This document shows positions 1-7,955 of a stretch of 64,000 nucleotides of DNA, in pieces. Position numbers and translations under genes: made by a program. The notes below the pieces were generated by a model. That model saw only the letters and a list, made by a program, of their open reading frames with translations. It was not told the DNA's origin and did not search any database. The stretch spans positions 496,001-560,000 of the forward strand of contig NZ_JAVHXC010000002.1 of assembly GCF_032248695.1 (NCBI RefSeq), written 5' to 3'. Every line of letters starts with the position of its first letter. Position 1 is the stretch's first letter. The DNA comes from Dietzia sp032248695 (GTDB lineage: Bacteria; Actinomycetota; Actinomycetes; Mycobacteriales; Mycobacteriaceae).

Positions 1-17
1 AGGTGTCTGGACTTCCG

Positions 18-626
18 TCATTGCCAGGGTGGGCGAACGACTTTCGCCGGCCGGTGGGCGGTCTCGCGCAGTGGCGGGGACGGTGACGACGACGACGAGG
101 CCCTCCCCCGCCCCAGGCCCCGCGGTGGGCGCGGTGGGCGGAACCGGCGGGGCGCGCCTCGTGCGGGGCAGCGGCACGCCGCCGGGCGCACCGCTCGGCC
201 CATCGCAGGCGGCGCCCCACCCATCGTGGGGTCGATTTCGTTCACGTTTCCCCAGGTCAGCTTTCGCCCGAGCGCGCGTTTGTGACCACTCGGCGAGCGA
301 CCGTCGCGGCGCACGGCCAGGGTCAGTCGCCAGCCGGCGGCGATGCCCACGACATCGGTCCAGCCGTCCACGTCGCATTGGCCGTCCTTGTTCCAGCCGG
401 CGGCGCGCACGGACCCGTCGTGAAGGAGACCGACCACGTGCCCCCTGCCGGTGTTGGGCGCGGCGTGAACGTTTCCCGCCGCCACGGCCACCATCTCGCG
501 CCAGTCACGGACGTTCACCCCGTCCGCACCCACGGCCCCGGCGGTGATGCCCGACCCGTCGGCCAGGACCCCCACCGAGTACCGGCGACCGGCGGCGATC
601 CGCGGCCGGAGCGTGGGTGCGACCAT
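18..626 (-). CDS. RCC1-repeat protein, C-terminus probably altered
   Basis: The first 105-110 residues carry RCC1-type beta-propeller repeats: alternating AAG, LxxDG, and a GWNKDGQCDVDGW segment, typical of regulator-of-chromosome-condensation-like proteins. Such proteins usually have four to seven repeats, so this one is short. After about residue 110 the pattern is lost. The rest is Pro/Arg/Ser-rich and reads through a dispersed GC-rich repeat, giving a run of five serines that reflects GACGAC repeats and not a protein domain. Another frame closes at about position 257, so a frameshift near 290 may have destroyed the original 3' end. The ATG at 626 was chosen because the repeat pattern begins there. 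Function is unknown; a truncated or decaying gene is likely. Confidence 0.5.
   Translation of the reverse strand: MVAPTLRPRIAAGRRYSVGVLADGSGITAGAVGADGVNVRDWREMVAVAAGNVHAAPNTGRGHVVGLLHDGSVRAAGWNKDGQCDVDGWTDVVGIAAGWRLTLAVRRDGRSPSGHKRALGRKLTWGNVNEIDPTMGGAPPAMGRAVRPAACRCPARGAPRRFRPPRPPRGLGRGRASSSSSPSPPLRETAHRPAKVVRPPWQ
84..150 (+). repeat. dispersed 60-bp element, copy 1
   Basis: The core runs from GACGACGACGAG (88-99) to GGAACCGG (140-147), 60 bp, with a GC-rich variable middle. The same two ends at the same spacing occur at 13669-13728, 22648-22707 and, inverted, at 53325-53382. This copy lies inside the apparent 3' end of the RCC1-like gene, which suggests that the element or its insertion shaped the end of that frame. 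Confidence 0.7.
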
Positions 627-640
627 GCGGCCAGTATCGA

Positions 641-1048
641 TCAGTCCAGAACCGCCGTGGCCTCGATCTCCACCAGCACCTCCGGTTCGAAGAGCATCTG
701 GACGCCGATGAGCGACGCGGGCGGCATCGGCAGTGCCAGGCCGATATCGTCGGCGACCGCCTCGATCCCGGCCATGAACTCGCCGATCTTCTCCGGCTGC
801 CAGTCGGTCACGTACACGGTCAACCGGACGACGTCGGCAAACGTGGCGCCGGCGCCGTCGAGGGCGCGGGCCACGTTGCGCAGCGCCTGCGCGACCTGGC
901 CGGCGAGATCGGTGGGGATCGGTGAGCCGTCGGGCATGTGCGCGACCTGCCCGGCGATGTACACGTGCCGGGTCCCGCTGGCCGTGGCCACGTGGTGGTA
1001 GGGGGCGTCGGGCAGTAGGCCGGCCGGGTTGGTCAGGGTGACGGTCAT
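641..1048 (-). CDS. RidA family reactive-intermediate deaminase
   Basis: This 135-residue protein matches the usual length of the RidA/YjgF/Rid family, which hydrolyses reactive enamine/imine intermediates from PLP enzymes or acts as a related deaminase in the cytosol. Visible family features are the YIAGQVA strand, the helix with QVAQALRNVARALDGAGA, the VVRLTVYVTDW strand and the C-terminal VEIEATAVLD. The exact substrate cannot be read from sequence. An RBS-like GGAGA sits five bases before the ATG at 1048. It is divergent from the HxlR gene, and that regulator may control it, since such pairs are common. Confidence 0.88.
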   Translation of the reverse strand: MTVTLTNPAGLLPDAPYHHVATASGTRHVYIAGQVAHMPDGSPIPTDLAGQVAQALRNVARALDGAGATFADVVRLTVYVTDWQPEKIGEFMAGIEAVADDIGLALPMPPASLIGVQMLFEPEVLVEIEATAVLD

Positions 1049-1126
1049 GGTTCTCCTGGTGTCGATCCGAGTAGGTATCGAATGTCTACGTGGTGTCCCC
1101 AGGTCACTTCAACGAAACTAGGTCGC

Positions 1127-1510
1127 ATGCCCGTTACCCCGCCGCCGCGCGAGCACGACGTTCTGGTCACCGAGGCCCACCGCGAACTGCTCGGCCAGGT
1201 GCTGGACAAGTGGTCGCTGGCCGTGATGAACGAGCTGTGCGCGGCGCCGAACCGATTCAACGAGCTGCGGCGGGCGATCCCGGCCGCCTCGCAGAAATCC
1301 CTCTCGGCGACACTGCGTCGGCTCGAGCGAAACGGCCTGGTAGAGCGGCGGCTGCTGAGTAGTCGGCCCATCGCGGTGGAGTACCGGCTCACGCCGTTGG
1401 GCAAGACGGCGCGCGAGCCGATCGACGCCCTGCTCGCGTGGTCCTCGGCGCACCTGCCGGAGATCGACCGGGCGCGTCAGGCGTTCGACGCCGGGCTCGC
1501 CGACGACTGA
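1127..1510 (+). CDS. HxlR-type winged-helix transcriptional regulator
   Basis: This 127-residue protein is a small winged-helix DNA-binding protein of the HxlR family. Visible are the DKWSLAVMNELCAAPNRFNE helix region, LRRAIPAASQKSLSATLRRL as recognition helix, and the wing with VERR and VEYRLTPLG. The N-terminal cysteine present in many redox-sensing HxlR proteins is not visible; the corresponding position reads through LVTEAHRELLG. The ATG at 1127 is preferred over the in-frame ATG at 1082, which would add residues with no family match. It is transcribed away from ridA across a 78-bp gap, so it may regulate ridA and itself. Confidence 0.85.
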   Translation: MPVTPPPREHDVLVTEAHRELLGQVLDKWSLAVMNELCAAPNRFNELRRAIPAASQKSLSATLRRLERNGLVERRLLSSRPIAVEYRLTPLGKTAREPIDALLAWSSAHLPEIDRARQAFDAGLADD

Positions 1511-1533
1511 GCGGCGCGTGACCCGAGCGCGCA

Positions 1534-1589
1534 CCGCCGGGCCTCCGGGCCTCCGGGCCTCCGGGCCGCCGGGCCGCCGGGCCGCCGGG
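1534..1589. repeat. 8-bp tandem repeat, seven units
   Basis: Seven head-to-tail copies of an 8-bp unit: one CCGCCGGG, three CCTCCGGG, then three CCGCCGGG. The array lies between the 3' ends of the HxlR gene and the P450 gene and is non-coding. Eight-base units that change copy number would not affect either gene product. Confidence 0.9.
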
Positions 1590-1625
1590 CGGTAGCCGCC
1601 GGTCGGTGGCTATCGGGCGCCCACC

Positions 1626-2912
1626 TCAGCCCCGCCCGCGCTCCAGGCCCGTCGCCGGCAGCGAGACGAATCCGCGGGTGAACGGGGAGAGCGCCCGCAC
1701 GGCCGCGTCGGCGTCCACCCCGGCGTATGGATGTGCCGCGTAGAGCTCCTCCACCGCGACCCGCGCCTGCAGCCGGGCGAAGTGCGATCCGATGCAGAAG
1801 TGTGGCCCGCGCGCGAAGCCCAGGTGCCCGGCGCTCTCGCGGCGGATGTCGAGCTGCCCGGCGGTGGGCCCGAACTCGCGCTCGTCCCGGTTGGCCGAGC
1901 CGTAGAGCAGCATCACCTTCTCCCCCGCCGGGATGGTCACGCCGCCCACCGTGACCTCGCGCGTGGTGGTCCGCGCGAGCGCCTGCACGCTGGACTCGTA
2001 GCGCAGGCACTCGGCGAGGGCGCCGGGGATCAGCGCGGGGTCGGCCACGATCATCTCCCGCTGCCGCGGGTGTTGGTCGAGCAGCGCGACGGTGTGGGAG
2101 ATGAGGTTGCCGGTGGTGTCGTTGCCGCCGGCCACGATCACAAAGCAGAAGCCGAGGATGTCCCAGTCGTCGAGGCGCTCGCCGTCGATCTCGGCGGTCG
2201 CCAGCGCGGAGATGAGGTCGTCGCCCGGGGCCGCCCGACGCTCGGTGATGAGCTCGCCGAAGTAGGCGAACATCTCCGCGACCGCGGCCACGGCCCCGCC
2301 CTCGAGGCCCGCCGGGCGGAACCCCTCCTCCTGCAGGGTGGTGAGCGCGCTGACCCAGGGGCCGAACCGGGGCGTGTCCGCGGCGGGCAGGTCGAACAGC
2401 CGCGCCAGCACGAACGTGGGGATCTGCGCACTGAAGTCGCGGTGCAGGTCGACCACCTCGCCGTCGTCGTACCTCCGCGCCATCTCGGCCAGGCGCTCCC
2501 GGACGAAGTCGCGGATGGCCGGCTCGGTCCGGGCCACCCGCCGGGGCGAGAACGCCGAGGCGAGCAGTCGCCGCTTGGTGGTGTGTTCGGGCGGGTCCAT
2601 CATGACGATGGTCGGCGCCAGGCCGAGTGTGTCGATCTCGTCGCGGTAGAACGTCAGGCCGCTGGCGGAGGAAAAGGTGGACGGGTCGCACACGGCGGCG
2701 TCGACGTCGGCGTAGCGCGACAGGGCCCAGAAGTCCGGGTGGGCGGCGGTGCCGTCGCCGCGGTGGTGGTGCACGGGGTCGGTGTCGCGCAGCAGTCGGT
2801 ACCCGGGATAGGGGTCGGCGAGGTGGGCGCGGCCGAAGGGGTCGAACGCGGGCGCGGCGGTGGCGGTGGCGGACGGGGCCGTGGCGGGCCGGGCGGTGGC
2901 GCGGGGGCTCAT
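1626..2912 (-). CDS. cytochrome P450
   Basis: A 428-residue bacterial class I P450 with no membrane anchor. The I-helix oxygen-activation motif AGGNDTT, the K-helix ExxR as ECLR, and the heme-ligand loop GFARGPHFCIGS with its cysteine thiolate ligand are all present. Ferredoxin and reductase partners are not encoded nearby. The ATG at 2912 was chosen; an in-frame GTG at 2927 lies inside the palindrome shared with the TetR gene. Only six bases separate a possible -10 (TTAAAT on this strand) from the ATG, so the transcript may be leaderless. Substrate is unknown. The cholesterol oxidase downstream of the TetR gene invites a steroid link, but that is inference only. Confidence 0.93.
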   Translation of the reverse strand: MSPRATARPATAPSATATAAPAFDPFGRAHLADPYPGYRLLRDTDPVHHHRGDGTAAHPDFWALSRYADVDAAVCDPSTFSSASGLTFYRDEIDTLGLAPTIVMMDPPEHTTKRRLLASAFSPRRVARTEPAIRDFVRERLAEMARRYDDGEVVDLHRDFSAQIPTFVLARLFDLPAADTPRFGPWVSALTTLQEEGFRPAGLEGGAVAAVAEMFAYFGELITERRAAPGDDLISALATAEIDGERLDDWDILGFCFVIVAGGNDTTGNLISHTVALLDQHPRQREMIVADPALIPGALAECLRYESSVQALARTTTREVTVGGVTIPAGEKVMLLYGSANRDEREFGPTAGQLDIRRESAGHLGFARGPHFCIGSHFARLQARVAVEELYAAHPYAGVDADAAVRALSPFTRGFVSLPATGLERGRG

Positions 2913-2920
2913 GCGCACAT

Positions 2921-2937
2921 TTAACACCCGCTGTTAA
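2921..2937. promoter_or_regulatory. palindromic operator between P450 and tetR
   Basis: TTAACACCCGCTGTTAA is a perfect 6-bp inverted repeat (TTAACA/TGTTAA) with a 5-bp spacer. It sits in the 53-bp divergent gap, close to both start codons and to the putative promoters of each. Its position and symmetry fit the operator of the adjacent TetR-family repressor, controlling itself and the P450. Confidence 0.7.
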
Positions 2938-2965
2938 CAATGCGGAAGGGTTCTACACTCGGCCC

Positions 2966-3640
2966 GTGCCCCACACGCCCGGCCCCCGCGAACCCAGCCC
3001 CCGCACACCCAGCCCCCGCACACGCAGCCCCCGCTCGGCCGGCACCCGCGACGCGCTCTACGCCGCGGGGCTGCGCCGATTCGCGCTCGACGGGTGGCGC
3101 ACGGCGCGGGTCCGCGACATCGTGTCCGACGCGGGCCAGGGCAACGACTCGGCGATCAACTACCACTTCGGCGGGCGCACCGGACTACTGACGGAGATCC
3201 TGCGCCGCGGGGTGGCGCGCATGGAGGACGAGCGCCGCGCGGACCTGCGGCGATGGGCGGAGACGCCGCCCGACCTGGTGGAGATCGTGCGGGGGGTGGT
3301 CGCACCGTTGGCGGCACTGGCCGACGACGACGAGGGCCGCTGGACGCTCCGCGTGATCGGGCAGCTCGCCGCGTCCGCGGAAGTGGATCGGACGGTCACC
3401 GCCGGGCCGGTGGCGGACACCGCGTTGCAGGACCAGCTGACGATGCTGGTCACAGCTGCGGCGCAGCGGGGTGGCGCGGACCTCGCGCGGCACCGGGTGC
3501 GGCAGCTGATCGTGATGCTCACCGCCGAGCTCGCAACCCGCGCCGGTGACCCGCCGGACTCCCCGCCGGCGCACGCCGTCTACGTGGCCGACTTCGTCGG
3601 GTGGCTCGCCGCGGGACTGGACCGGCCACGTCCAGCGTGA
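2966..3640 (+). CDS. TetR family transcriptional repressor
   Basis: This 224-residue protein has an N-terminal TetR helix-turn-helix (about residues 25-75): ALYAAGLRRFALDGW, VRDIVSDAGQGNDSAINYHF and the GLLTEIL helix. The remainder is an all-helical ligand-binding domain. The GTG at 2966 is preceded seven bases upstream by TACACT, a -10-like hexamer, which fits a leaderless mRNA. The first 20 residues are a Ser-Pro-Arg repeat encoded by a tandem CCCCCGC-type repeat, unusual for the family and possibly disordered. It is divergent from the P450 gene across a palindrome, which suggests autoregulation and repression of the P450. Confidence 0.9.
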   Translation: MPHTPGPREPSPRTPSPRTRSPRSAGTRDALYAAGLRRFALDGWRTARVRDIVSDAGQGNDSAINYHFGGRTGLLTEILRRGVARMEDERRADLRRWAETPPDLVEIVRGVVAPLAALADDDEGRWTLRVIGQLAASAEVDRTVTAGPVADTALQDQLTMLVTAAAQRGGADLARHRVRQLIVMLTAELATRAGDPPDSPPAHAVYVADFVGWLAAGLDRPRPA

Positions 3641-3776
3641 TGATGTTCTTATGTGAACCCCGATAGATCAGGTCGACCGTCCAACCCGAACCGCGTGCCG
3701 ACCAGCGTCAACGCCGGTCGTTAGCTGGACCAACTACTCCGCCGCCGGTTCGCGGGCCTGCGGACCACTCTTCCGA

Positions 3777-3788
3777 TACCGATCGGTA
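3777..3788. promoter_or_regulatory. 12-bp perfect palindrome upstream of cholesterol oxidase
   Basis: TACCGATCGGTA is fully self-complementary and lies 80 bp before the cholesterol oxidase start. A TATACA hexamer follows at 3806-3811 and could serve as the -10 box. The site could bind a dimeric regulator; no assay or comparative data support this yet. Confidence 0.35.
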
Positions 3789-3867
3789 ATCGAGTTCTCA
3801 GGGGCTATACATCTGCTCAGCCCGTTCCCACCGGGCACCCGAGCACGCCCGAGCCCCAGGAGCCCCC

Positions 3868-5502
3868 ATGTCCTCGCAGATGCCCCTGTCCCGCCGCCGG
3901 TTCCTCGCGACCACCGGGCTGGCGACCGGTGTGGCCGCGGCTGCCACGTTGTCGTCGTCGTCCTCGGCCTCGGCGGCGCCGCTCCCCCAGCGCGCCCTGA
4001 CCACCGACGACCGCCTGCCCGCCCTGGTGATCGGCAGCGGCTACGGCGGCGCCGTGGCGGCGCTGCGCCTGACGCGCGCGGGGATCCCCACCCACATCGT
4101 GGAGATGGGTCGCGCCTGGGACACGCCGGGGCCGGACGGCACGACCTTCTCCGACATGCTCAACCCGGACAAGCGCTCCACCTGGCTCGCGGACACCACC
4201 AGCCAGCCGGTGAGCAACTTCATGGGCTTCGGCATCAACCGCAAGGTCGAGCGCTACGTGGGGATCCTCGACGCCGAGAAGTTCGCGGGCATCAAGGTCT
4301 ACCAGGGCCGCGGCGTGGGCGGCGGCTCGCTGGTCAACGGCGGTATGGCGGTCACGCCCAAGCGCAGCCACTTCGAGCACATCCTGCCGGGCGTCGACGC
4401 GGACCAGATGTACTCCACCTACTTCCCGCGCGCCAACGCCACCCTGGGCGTCAACCACGTGGACCAGGCGTGGTTCGAGTCGAGCCCCTGGTACCAATAC
4501 GCCCGCGTGGGGCGGAAGACCGCGCACCGCTCCGGCTTCGCCACGACGTTCGTGCCCAACGTCTACGACTTCGAGTACATGAAGCGCGAGGCCGCGGGCA
4601 CCGCGACGCCCTCCGCGCTGGGCGGCGAGGTCATCTACGGCAACCACGCCGGCAAGAAGTCCCTGGACAAGACCTACCTCGCCCAGGCCGCCGCCACCGG
4701 GCGCCTCACCATCTCGCCCCTGCACCGGGTCACGGCCGTCGCGCCGGCCACGAGCGGCGGCTACCGGGTGACGATCGAGCAGATCGACGAGCAGGGCGCG
4801 GTGATCGCCACCAAGACCGTCACCGCCGACAAGGTCTTCTTTGCCGCCGGCAGCGTCGGCACCAGCAAGCTGCTCGTGTCGATGAAGGCGCAGGGGCTGC
4901 TTCCCAACCTGTCCTCGCAGGTCGGCGAGGGCTGGGGCAACAACGGCAACATCATGGTGGGCCGCGCCAACCACATGTGGGACGCCACCGGCTCCAAGCA
5001 GTCGACCATCCCCACCCTCGGGATCGACAACTGGAACGACCCCACCGCCTCGATCTTCGCCGAGATCGCGCCCCTGCCGGCCGGCCTCGAGACCTACGTG
5101 AGCCTCTACCTGGCGATCGCCCACAACCCAGAGCGGGCCCGCTTCCAGTTCAACTCCGCCACCGGCAAGGTGGACCTCACGTGGAGCACGGCGCAGAACC
5201 AGCCGGGGATCGCCATGGCCAAGCGGGTCTTCGACAAGATCAACAAGAAGGAGGGCACGGTCTACCGCACCGACCTGTTCGGCGTGTACAAGACCTGGGG
5301 CGACGACTTCACCTACCACCCCCTCGGCGGCTGCATCCTCGGCCGCGCGACCGACTCCCACGGCCGCCTCCACGAGTACCCCGGCCTCTACGTGATGGAC
5401 GGCTCCCTGGTGCCGGGCAACGTGGGCGTCAACCCCTTCGTCACCATCACCGCGCTGGCCGAGCGGAACATGGACGCGATCATTGCCGGCGACCTGGGGT
5501 GA
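3868..5502 (+). CDS. choA: cholesterol oxidase, GMC-type, Tat-exported
   Basis: A 544-residue FAD enzyme that oxidises and isomerises cholesterol to cholest-4-en-3-one with hydrogen peroxide release (family knowledge). A twin-arginine signal (SRRRFLATTGLATG) followed by a hydrophobic stretch and SASAA cleavage region predicts folded export. The FAD-binding motif is VIGSGYGGAVAALRL, and GRGVGGGSLVNGG follows. The catalytic glutamate lies in SIFAEIAPLP, the histidine in TYHPLGGC and the asparagine in NVGVNPFVTITALAER, as in the Streptomyces/Rhodococcus enzymes. Length matches that family. It stands alone between the tetR gene and the WxL-like cluster, so it is probably transcribed alone. Confidence 0.93.
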   Translation: MSSQMPLSRRRFLATTGLATGVAAAATLSSSSSASAAPLPQRALTTDDRLPALVIGSGYGGAVAALRLTRAGIPTHIVEMGRAWDTPGPDGTTFSDMLNPDKRSTWLADTTSQPVSNFMGFGINRKVERYVGILDAEKFAGIKVYQGRGVGGGSLVNGGMAVTPKRSHFEHILPGVDADQMYSTYFPRANATLGVNHVDQAWFESSPWYQYARVGRKTAHRSGFATTFVPNVYDFEYMKREAAGTATPSALGGEVIYGNHAGKKSLDKTYLAQAAATGRLTISPLHRVTAVAPATSGGYRVTIEQIDEQGAVIATKTVTADKVFFAAGSVGTSKLLVSMKAQGLLPNLSSQVGEGWGNNGNIMVGRANHMWDATGSKQSTIPTLGIDNWNDPTASIFAEIAPLPAGLETYVSLYLAIAHNPERARFQFNSATGKVDLTWSTAQNQPGIAMAKRVFDKINKKEGTVYRTDLFGVYKTWGDDFTYHPLGGCILGRATDSHGRLHEYPGLYVMDGSLVPGNVGVNPFVTITALAERNMDAIIAGDLG

Positions 5503-5722
5503 CGGTCGCCCGTCTGAACAGCCGTCTACCGCCATAGGCAGGGGACCTGAGCGCACGTCCAGCGTGGATCCGGGCCCGTACGCGCAGGCAGGTTGGCCAA
5601 CCATGCCGAATCGCATTAAAACCTGGACACCTCCGGGACTAAACGTTAACTTAGGGAGGTCACCCCACTGTAACGGCGGTCACACTTCCCCTTTCGGCCG
5701 CCGTCGTCCCTCGGAGGATTCC

Positions 5723-6292
5723 ATGCGCACTCCCCTGCTCGCCGTGCTCGGCGCCGCCGCCGCCCTCTCGCTCGTCGCGCCCGGCACGGCCGCTGCTCAA
5801 CAGCCCCTGGATTCGGACACCCAGGAGGTCAGCTTCCGGGTCGTCGCCAACGAGCTGGGCGGACTGTCGGTCAACACCGGCGGCTCGAACAGCACCCTGG
5901 GCCTGGCGGCGGACGGCGGGACCGCGTCGGGAACGCTGACCGCATTCAGCATCACGGACACGCGCGGCACCACCACGGGGTGGAACGCCTACCTCGCCCT
6001 CACGGACTTCGTCCACACCTCGGACGCGCGCGCGATCATTCCCGCGACCAAGGCCACCTACCGTCCGCCGGCATCGGCCAACGGCCTGGTCCTCGGCGGG
6101 ACGGCCAACCGAGTGGCAGAGACGATTCCCCTCAAGAACTCCGACACCCTGTTCATGACCCGCACCACGCGTGACCTGCCCACGACACTGGAGATCGCGA
6201 CCATCCCCAACGTCAACGCCATGACGGTCGACCTGTCCGACGGAGCGGCGCTCGGCCAGTACAAGGCCACGCTGACCCTGTCCGCGCTGTAG
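5723..6292 (+). CDS. secreted WxL-like surface protein 1
   Basis: A 189-residue secreted protein. Residues 1-26 form a Sec signal peptide ending in an AAA cleavage site. The mature part is beta-rich and resembles WxL-type cell-surface domains: FSITDTRGTTTGWNAYLALTDF corresponds to the DxRG...GW segment, and the C-terminus ends in YKATLTLSAL, where Firmicute WxL proteins carry a WxL motif. The second tryptophan motif is missing. GGAGGA five bases before the ATG at 5723 decides the start. A DUF916-like membrane protein follows, the usual partner of WxL proteins. The call as WxL-like is inference from pattern and neighbourhood. Confidence 0.65.
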   Translation: MRTPLLAVLGAAAALSLVAPGTAAAQQPLDSDTQEVSFRVVANELGGLSVNTGGSNSTLGLAADGGTASGTLTAFSITDTRGTTTGWNAYLALTDFVHTSDARAIIPATKATYRPPASANGLVLGGTANRVAETIPLKNSDTLFMTRTTRDLPTTLEIATIPNVNAMTVDLSDGAALGQYKATLTLSAL

Positions 6293-6386
6293 ACGCCCGC
6301 CACTCCAGATCACGCGCCGCGGGCGCCGGGGACGGGACCGCTCCTCCCCGGCGCTCTGCTGCGCGCCGCCGTTCACCTCGCGAGAA

Positions 6387-7412
6387 ATGGGTCCCATGCG
6401 CCTCCTGGCACAGCTGTTGCTGGCCCTCCTGACCGTCCTGCCCGCCGGTGCCGCGGCGGGCTCCGCCCCCACCGCTCAGGCCCAGCCCGCCGGCGCCGCC
6501 GCCCCCGGTTCCATCCGGATCGCGCTGCTCGACATCCCCGCCGATCGCGCGGACGACCCGCGGGCCCAGACCTACATCGTGGACAACATCCCGCCGGGAG
6601 TCTCTATCACCCGCCGCGTGGAGGTCTCCAACAACACCGGGGCGCCCGCCGTCCTCGATATCTATGCCGGGCCCGCCGCGATCGAGGACGGGGCCTTTGT
6701 CCCCCGGCCCCGCGGTGAGTCCAACCCGCTGTCCACGTGGGTGAGCCTGAGCGCCTCCGAGGTCGCCCTCGAGGACGGGCAGTCCGCCGAGGTGGAGGTG
6801 ACCATCGCGGTTCCCGCGGACGCTCCCGAGGTCGAGCAGTACGGCGCGGTGTGGGCCTCAACCAGACCGGCCGACCTCGGCGACGGTCAGCAGATCTCCC
6901 AGGTCTCGCGCGTGGGGGTGCGGCTGTACGTGTCCGTGGGCGAGGGGAACGGCCCGCCCTCGGACTTCTCGATCCGCGAGCTCTCCGCTCGCCGCGCGGC
7001 GGACGGCACCGCCTCCGTGGTGACGCGGGTCGAGAACGTCGGCGGCCGGGCCGTGGACGTGTCCGGCTCATTGGCGTTGACCGACGGTCCCGGCGGGCTG
7101 ACCGCGCAGGCGGTCACGGCCTCCATGGTGACCATCGCCCCGGGCGGGGAGGCCGAGGTGGAGTTCGTGATCCCGTCGAGCGCGGCCCTGCCCGCCGGCC
7201 CCTGGCGGGCCACGGTGGACCTCGCCAGCGGTTGGACCGAGCACTCCATCAGCGAGAGCGTGACCTTCCCCGACGCGGGGGCGGAACCCGAGGCCGGCGG
7301 CTTCCCCGTCGCGGCGGGGGCGGGCATCGCCGCCGTCGCGCTGGGCCTGCTCATCCTGACCGCGCTCCTGTCGCGCCGCCGCGGGTCCCGCGGCACCGGT
7401 GAGGAACTGTGA
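6387..7412 (+). CDS. DUF916/WxL-interacting-type membrane protein 1
   Basis: About 341 residues: a signal peptide, two immunoglobulin-like extracellular domains, and a C-terminal membrane helix followed by a basic tail (SRRRGSRGTG). Characteristic patterns are DPRAQTYIVDNIPPGVSITRRVEVSNNT in the first domain (quoted in part: the YIVDNIPPG core), EQYGAVWAS at the end of it, and VGGRAVDVSGSLALTDGPGG in the second. This is the layout of DUF916-type proteins that hold WxL proteins at the cell surface. The ATG at 6387 or 6396 could be used; the latter gives a better signal peptide. It overlaps the next gene by one base (TGATG). Confidence 0.7.
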   Translation: MGPMRLLAQLLLALLTVLPAGAAAGSAPTAQAQPAGAAAPGSIRIALLDIPADRADDPRAQTYIVDNIPPGVSITRRVEVSNNTGAPAVLDIYAGPAAIEDGAFVPRPRGESNPLSTWVSLSASEVALEDGQSAEVEVTIAVPADAPEVEQYGAVWASTRPADLGDGQQISQVSRVGVRLYVSVGEGNGPPSDFSIRELSARRAADGTASVVTRVENVGGRAVDVSGSLALTDGPGGLTAQAVTASMVTIAPGGEAEVEFVIPSSAALPAGPWRATVDLASGWTEHSISESVTFPDAGAEPEAGGFPVAAGAGIAAVALGLLILTALLSRRRGSRGTGEEL

Positions 7413-7954
7413 TGCGAGGGCAGTCGGCCCCGGGGCGGGTGCGACTGCGGGTCGGCCACGCAGGCCTGGTCGCCGCTCTCACCGCCACCCTAATTTCCGC
7501 GGCCGCGGTGGTCGGCGCCTCCGCCTGGGCGTCCCCGTCGGCGAGCACCTCGCTGAGCTTCGACGTGGTGGACCCGCCCGGTGGCGGCCTTCACCTCGCT
7601 GTGGCTCCCGACGGTGGCCTGGCGTTACCGCCCGGGGGATCCGCGGAGGAGCTGCCTCTGCCCCGTGCGGTGGTCCACGACAACCGGGGCGGCGGAACGC
7701 GTGACTGGTCGGCGTCTGTGGCCGCAGTCGGAGGCGCGGAGACGTGGGAGGCGTCGTACCGCGTCACCGCGCTCACCTCTCCCGGCACCGGGGCGACTCT
7801 CAATCGCATGCCCGGCTGGACGCGGATCCGCACTACTCAGGAGGCAGTGGTCTCGACCGGCATCACCGGGCTCGCAGAGAGCAGCTCCTGGGCTCCCTCC
7901 CTGCGGGTCACGCCATCCGGCGCTCGCGGCGCACTCGTCACCTCGGTGCTGTGA
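7412..7954 (+). CDS. secreted WxL-like surface protein 2
   Basis: A 180-residue secreted protein with a signal peptide or single N-terminal helix (about residues 14-38) and a beta-rich body. LSFDVVDPPGGGLHLAVAP, VVHDNRGGGTRDWSASVAAV and the later ASYRVTALTSP repeat the order of segments seen in the first WxL-like protein: an opening strand, a DxRG turn, then a Trp-containing strand. The start at 7412 overlaps the stop of the preceding DUF916-like gene, so translation is probably coupled. It is the second member of the duplicated pair. Confidence 0.55.
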   Translation: MRGQSAPGRVRLRVGHAGLVAALTATLISAAAVVGASAWASPSASTSLSFDVVDPPGGGLHLAVAPDGGLALPPGGSAEELPLPRAVVHDNRGGGTRDWSASVAAVGGAETWEASYRVTALTSPGTGATLNRMPGWTRIRTTQEAVVSTGITGLAESSSWAPSLRVTPSGARGALVTSVL

Positions 7955-7955
7955 C

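Noticed and set aside
1049..1126. Possible HxlR operator between ridA and hxlR
   Set aside because: GTAGGTATC and nearby bases suggest partial symmetry, but no convincing inverted repeat could be drawn.
1731..2924. A long plus-strand frame opposite the P450 gene
   Set aside because: The opposite strand carries all P450 motifs. Long antisense frames are expected in very GC-rich coding DNA.
3651..3867. A small RNA or riboswitch before cholesterol oxidase
   Set aside because: Apart from a 12-bp palindrome and a -10-like box no conserved structure was recognised.
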